Origin: Fidelibacterota bacterium
GTDB taxonomy: Bacteria > Fidelibacterota > Marinisomatia > SCGC-AAA003-L08 > TS1B11
NCBI GenBank assembly: GCA_020354025.1
Contig: CP070638.1
Location: 3,129,984 to 3,193,983 of the forward strand
Reading direction: 5' to 3'
Length of the DNA: 64,000 bases
The translations under genes and the position numbers were made by a program. Under the pieces are notes generated by a model that saw only the letters and a program-made list of their open reading frames with translations, was not told where the DNA came from and did not search any database. This document shows, in pieces, positions 62,834-64,000 of this stretch; positions within the stretch are counted from its first letter, which is position 1, and the number at the start of each line of letters is the position of its first letter.

Positions 62834-64000
62834 ATGCAATTTTCAAATTTAAATCTTAGGTTGAGATATCTCTTGCGTCTGGCCGGGGTGTGCGCCTGTC
62901 TTATTGGCTGTTCCTTCCGACAAGGAGATTCCACTCAACCCTTATTTGAGAAGCTTACTCCAAAGGAAACCAACATCACATTCAAGAACACTCTTGAAGA
63001 AGAACCATTATTAAACGGCGTCAATTATCTCTATTTCTACGATGGAGGAGGGGTGGCAGTTGGGGATATCAACAATGATGGTCTGACGGATATTTATTTT
63101 ACTGCCAATATGCTCTCGAACCGCCTATATGTGAATAAAGGGAGTTTTCAATTTGAGGATATTACGGAAACGGCAAACGTGGGAGGAGGAGAAGAAGGGT
63201 GGTCCACAGGTGTCACCATGGCCGATGTCAATGGAGATGGATTCCTGGATATCTACGTGTGCCGGTCGAATTATCTGGGTAAACGAGGTGCGAATCAGCT
63301 CTTCATAAACAACGGAGATTTAACCTTTATTGAAAAGGCTGAGGAATATGGCCTCGATCATACCGGGCTGTCGAGACAGGCGGCTTTCTTTGATTACGAT
63401 CTGGATGGTGATCTCGATATGTACCTGTTGAATCACTCGGTACATTCAAAAGGGACCTATGGTGATACCAGATTGCGGGAAATCCGGGACTATGAAGCGG
63501 GGGATAAATTATATAATAATGAGAGCGGACGCTTTACAGATGTCACTGAAGCAGCAGGGATTTATGAGAGCGCCCTCGGGTACGGATTAGGGCTGGCTAT
63601 CGGCGACATTAATGGGGACGGATATCCGGATATTTACATATCAAATGATTTTCATGAGAATGACTATCTCTATTATAACGAAGGAGACGGAACGTTTACC
63701 GAAGCGTTGATCCATTCCATGGGGCACATTGCCAGTGCCTCCATGGGGAATGATTTAGCCGATTTTAACAATGATGGCCTGCTGGATGTGGTGGGATTGG
63801 ACATGTTCCCTGCGAAAGAGGAAATTCGCAAATCGTCAGTCAGTGCTGATCCCTATGATATTTATAACGTGAAGTTGCGATTCGGATATTATCACCAGTT
63901 CCGCAGGAATATGCTGCAACTGAACAGGGGACCTGCCATCAATAACAACACTGCGTTGAGGGCGGCATATCATATGTTCAGCGAAATCGGCCAACTGGCA
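62834..64000 (+). CDS. Second FG-GAP/VCBS-ASPIC lipoprotein, cut by window edge
   Basis: An open frame from ATG 62834 to the window end (389 codons, no stop). The type II signal ends LIG-Cys26. The layout follows its neighbour closely: GGGVAVGDINNDGLTDIYFT, MADVNGDGFLDIYVC, FDYDLDGDLDMYLLN, IGDINGDGYPDIYISNDF, LADFNNDGLLDVVGLDMFP, then the YYHQFRRNMLQLNRG segment. It is a tandem paralog of the 59374 gene, 43 nt downstream. The ASPIC module and the second half should lie beyond the window. Confidence 0.9.
   Translation, partial: MQFSNLNLRLRYLLRLAGVCACLIGCSFRQGDSTQPLFEKLTPKETNITFKNTLEEEPLLNGVNYLYFYDGGGVAVGDINNDGLTDIYFTANMLSNRLYVNKGSFQFEDITETANVGGGEEGWSTGVTMADVNGDGFLDIYVCRSNYLGKRGANQLFINNGDLTFIEKAEEYGLDHTGLSRQAAFFDYDLDGDLDMYLLNHSVHSKGTYGDTRLREIRDYEAGDKLYNNESGRFTDVTEAAGIYESALGYGLGLAIGDINGDGYPDIYISNDFHENDYLYYNEGDGTFTEALIHSMGHIASASMGNDLADFNNDGLLDVVGLDMFPAKEEIRKSSVSADPYDIYNVKLRFGYYHQFRRNMLQLNRGPAINNNTALRAAYHMFSEIGQLA

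Overview
The window looks like a chromosomal segment from an uncultured Gram-negative bacterium of the FCB group. The outer-membrane repertoire points there: a SusC/SusD pair, a second TonB-dependent receptor with a carboxypeptidase-regulatory N-terminus, a DUF4249 lipoprotein, a DUF5916 protein, and several FG-GAP/VCBS proteins with ASPIC/UnbV tails. Many genes have strong AAGGAG-type ribosome binding sites, and groESL carries a perfect CIRCE operator. Both are atypical for Bacteroidota proper, so a sister lineage such as Neomarinimicrobiota or a KSB1-like phylum is my guess; this is inference, not shown. I found no rRNA or tRNA gene.

Layout. 1-13.9 kb: a mosaic of small metabolic and unknown genes (a membrane protein cut by the left edge, a prenylcysteine-type methyltransferase, a short-chain dehydrogenase, two paralogous GYD proteins, a SAM methyltransferase, a bacterial-PH membrane protein, a lipoprotein, oligoendopeptidase F, an rRNA 2'-O-methyltransferase, an HGSNAT-like membrane protein, malate dehydrogenase). 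13.9-22.2 kb, minus strand: rplU-rpmA, then metG-tatD-ksgA-TonB receptor-DUF4249 lipoprotein with overlapping genes. 22.2-30.1 kb: DUF5916 protein, NagB/LmbE fusion protein, dut, then CIRCE-groES-groEL. 30.1-32.8 kb: repeat-rich intergenic DNA with an AT-rich beta-propeller lipoprotein gene between two copies of the 3' end of argS. 32.8-37.8 kb, minus strand: the tightly packed mnmA-glmU(N)-orf172-lytR_C-rsfS-argS operon.

38-45 kb holds an MBL hydrolase, a secreted ASPIC/UnbV protein followed by a long TPR protein, and an OPT-family transporter. 45.1-47.6 kb is a small Mu-like phage control module (S24 repressor, DUF3164 protein, excisionase-type HTH) without a transposase, followed by a Cys-rich mini-protein. 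A probable structured RNA, with a near-full-length anti-Shine-Dalgarno complement and a 14-codon ORF, lies at 48.0-48.1 kb. Then come an orphan ParA, a seven-repeat secreted propeller, a 658-residue disordered Pro/Ala/Arg/Glu-rich protein, a YbaN-like protein with no ordinary start codon, and a periplasmic MBL protein.

From 54.6 kb to the right edge is a nutrient-uptake locus read rightward from a good sigma-70 promoter: susC, susD, a perfect hairpin, then two tandem giant FG-GAP/ASPIC lipoproteins, the last cut by the window edge. The best candidates for something undescribed are this SusCD plus FG-GAP lipoprotein locus, the super-SD RNA at 48 kb, the phage-like control module with its palindromes, the disordered orphan, and the dispersed repeat families that flank the argS-tail duplication.
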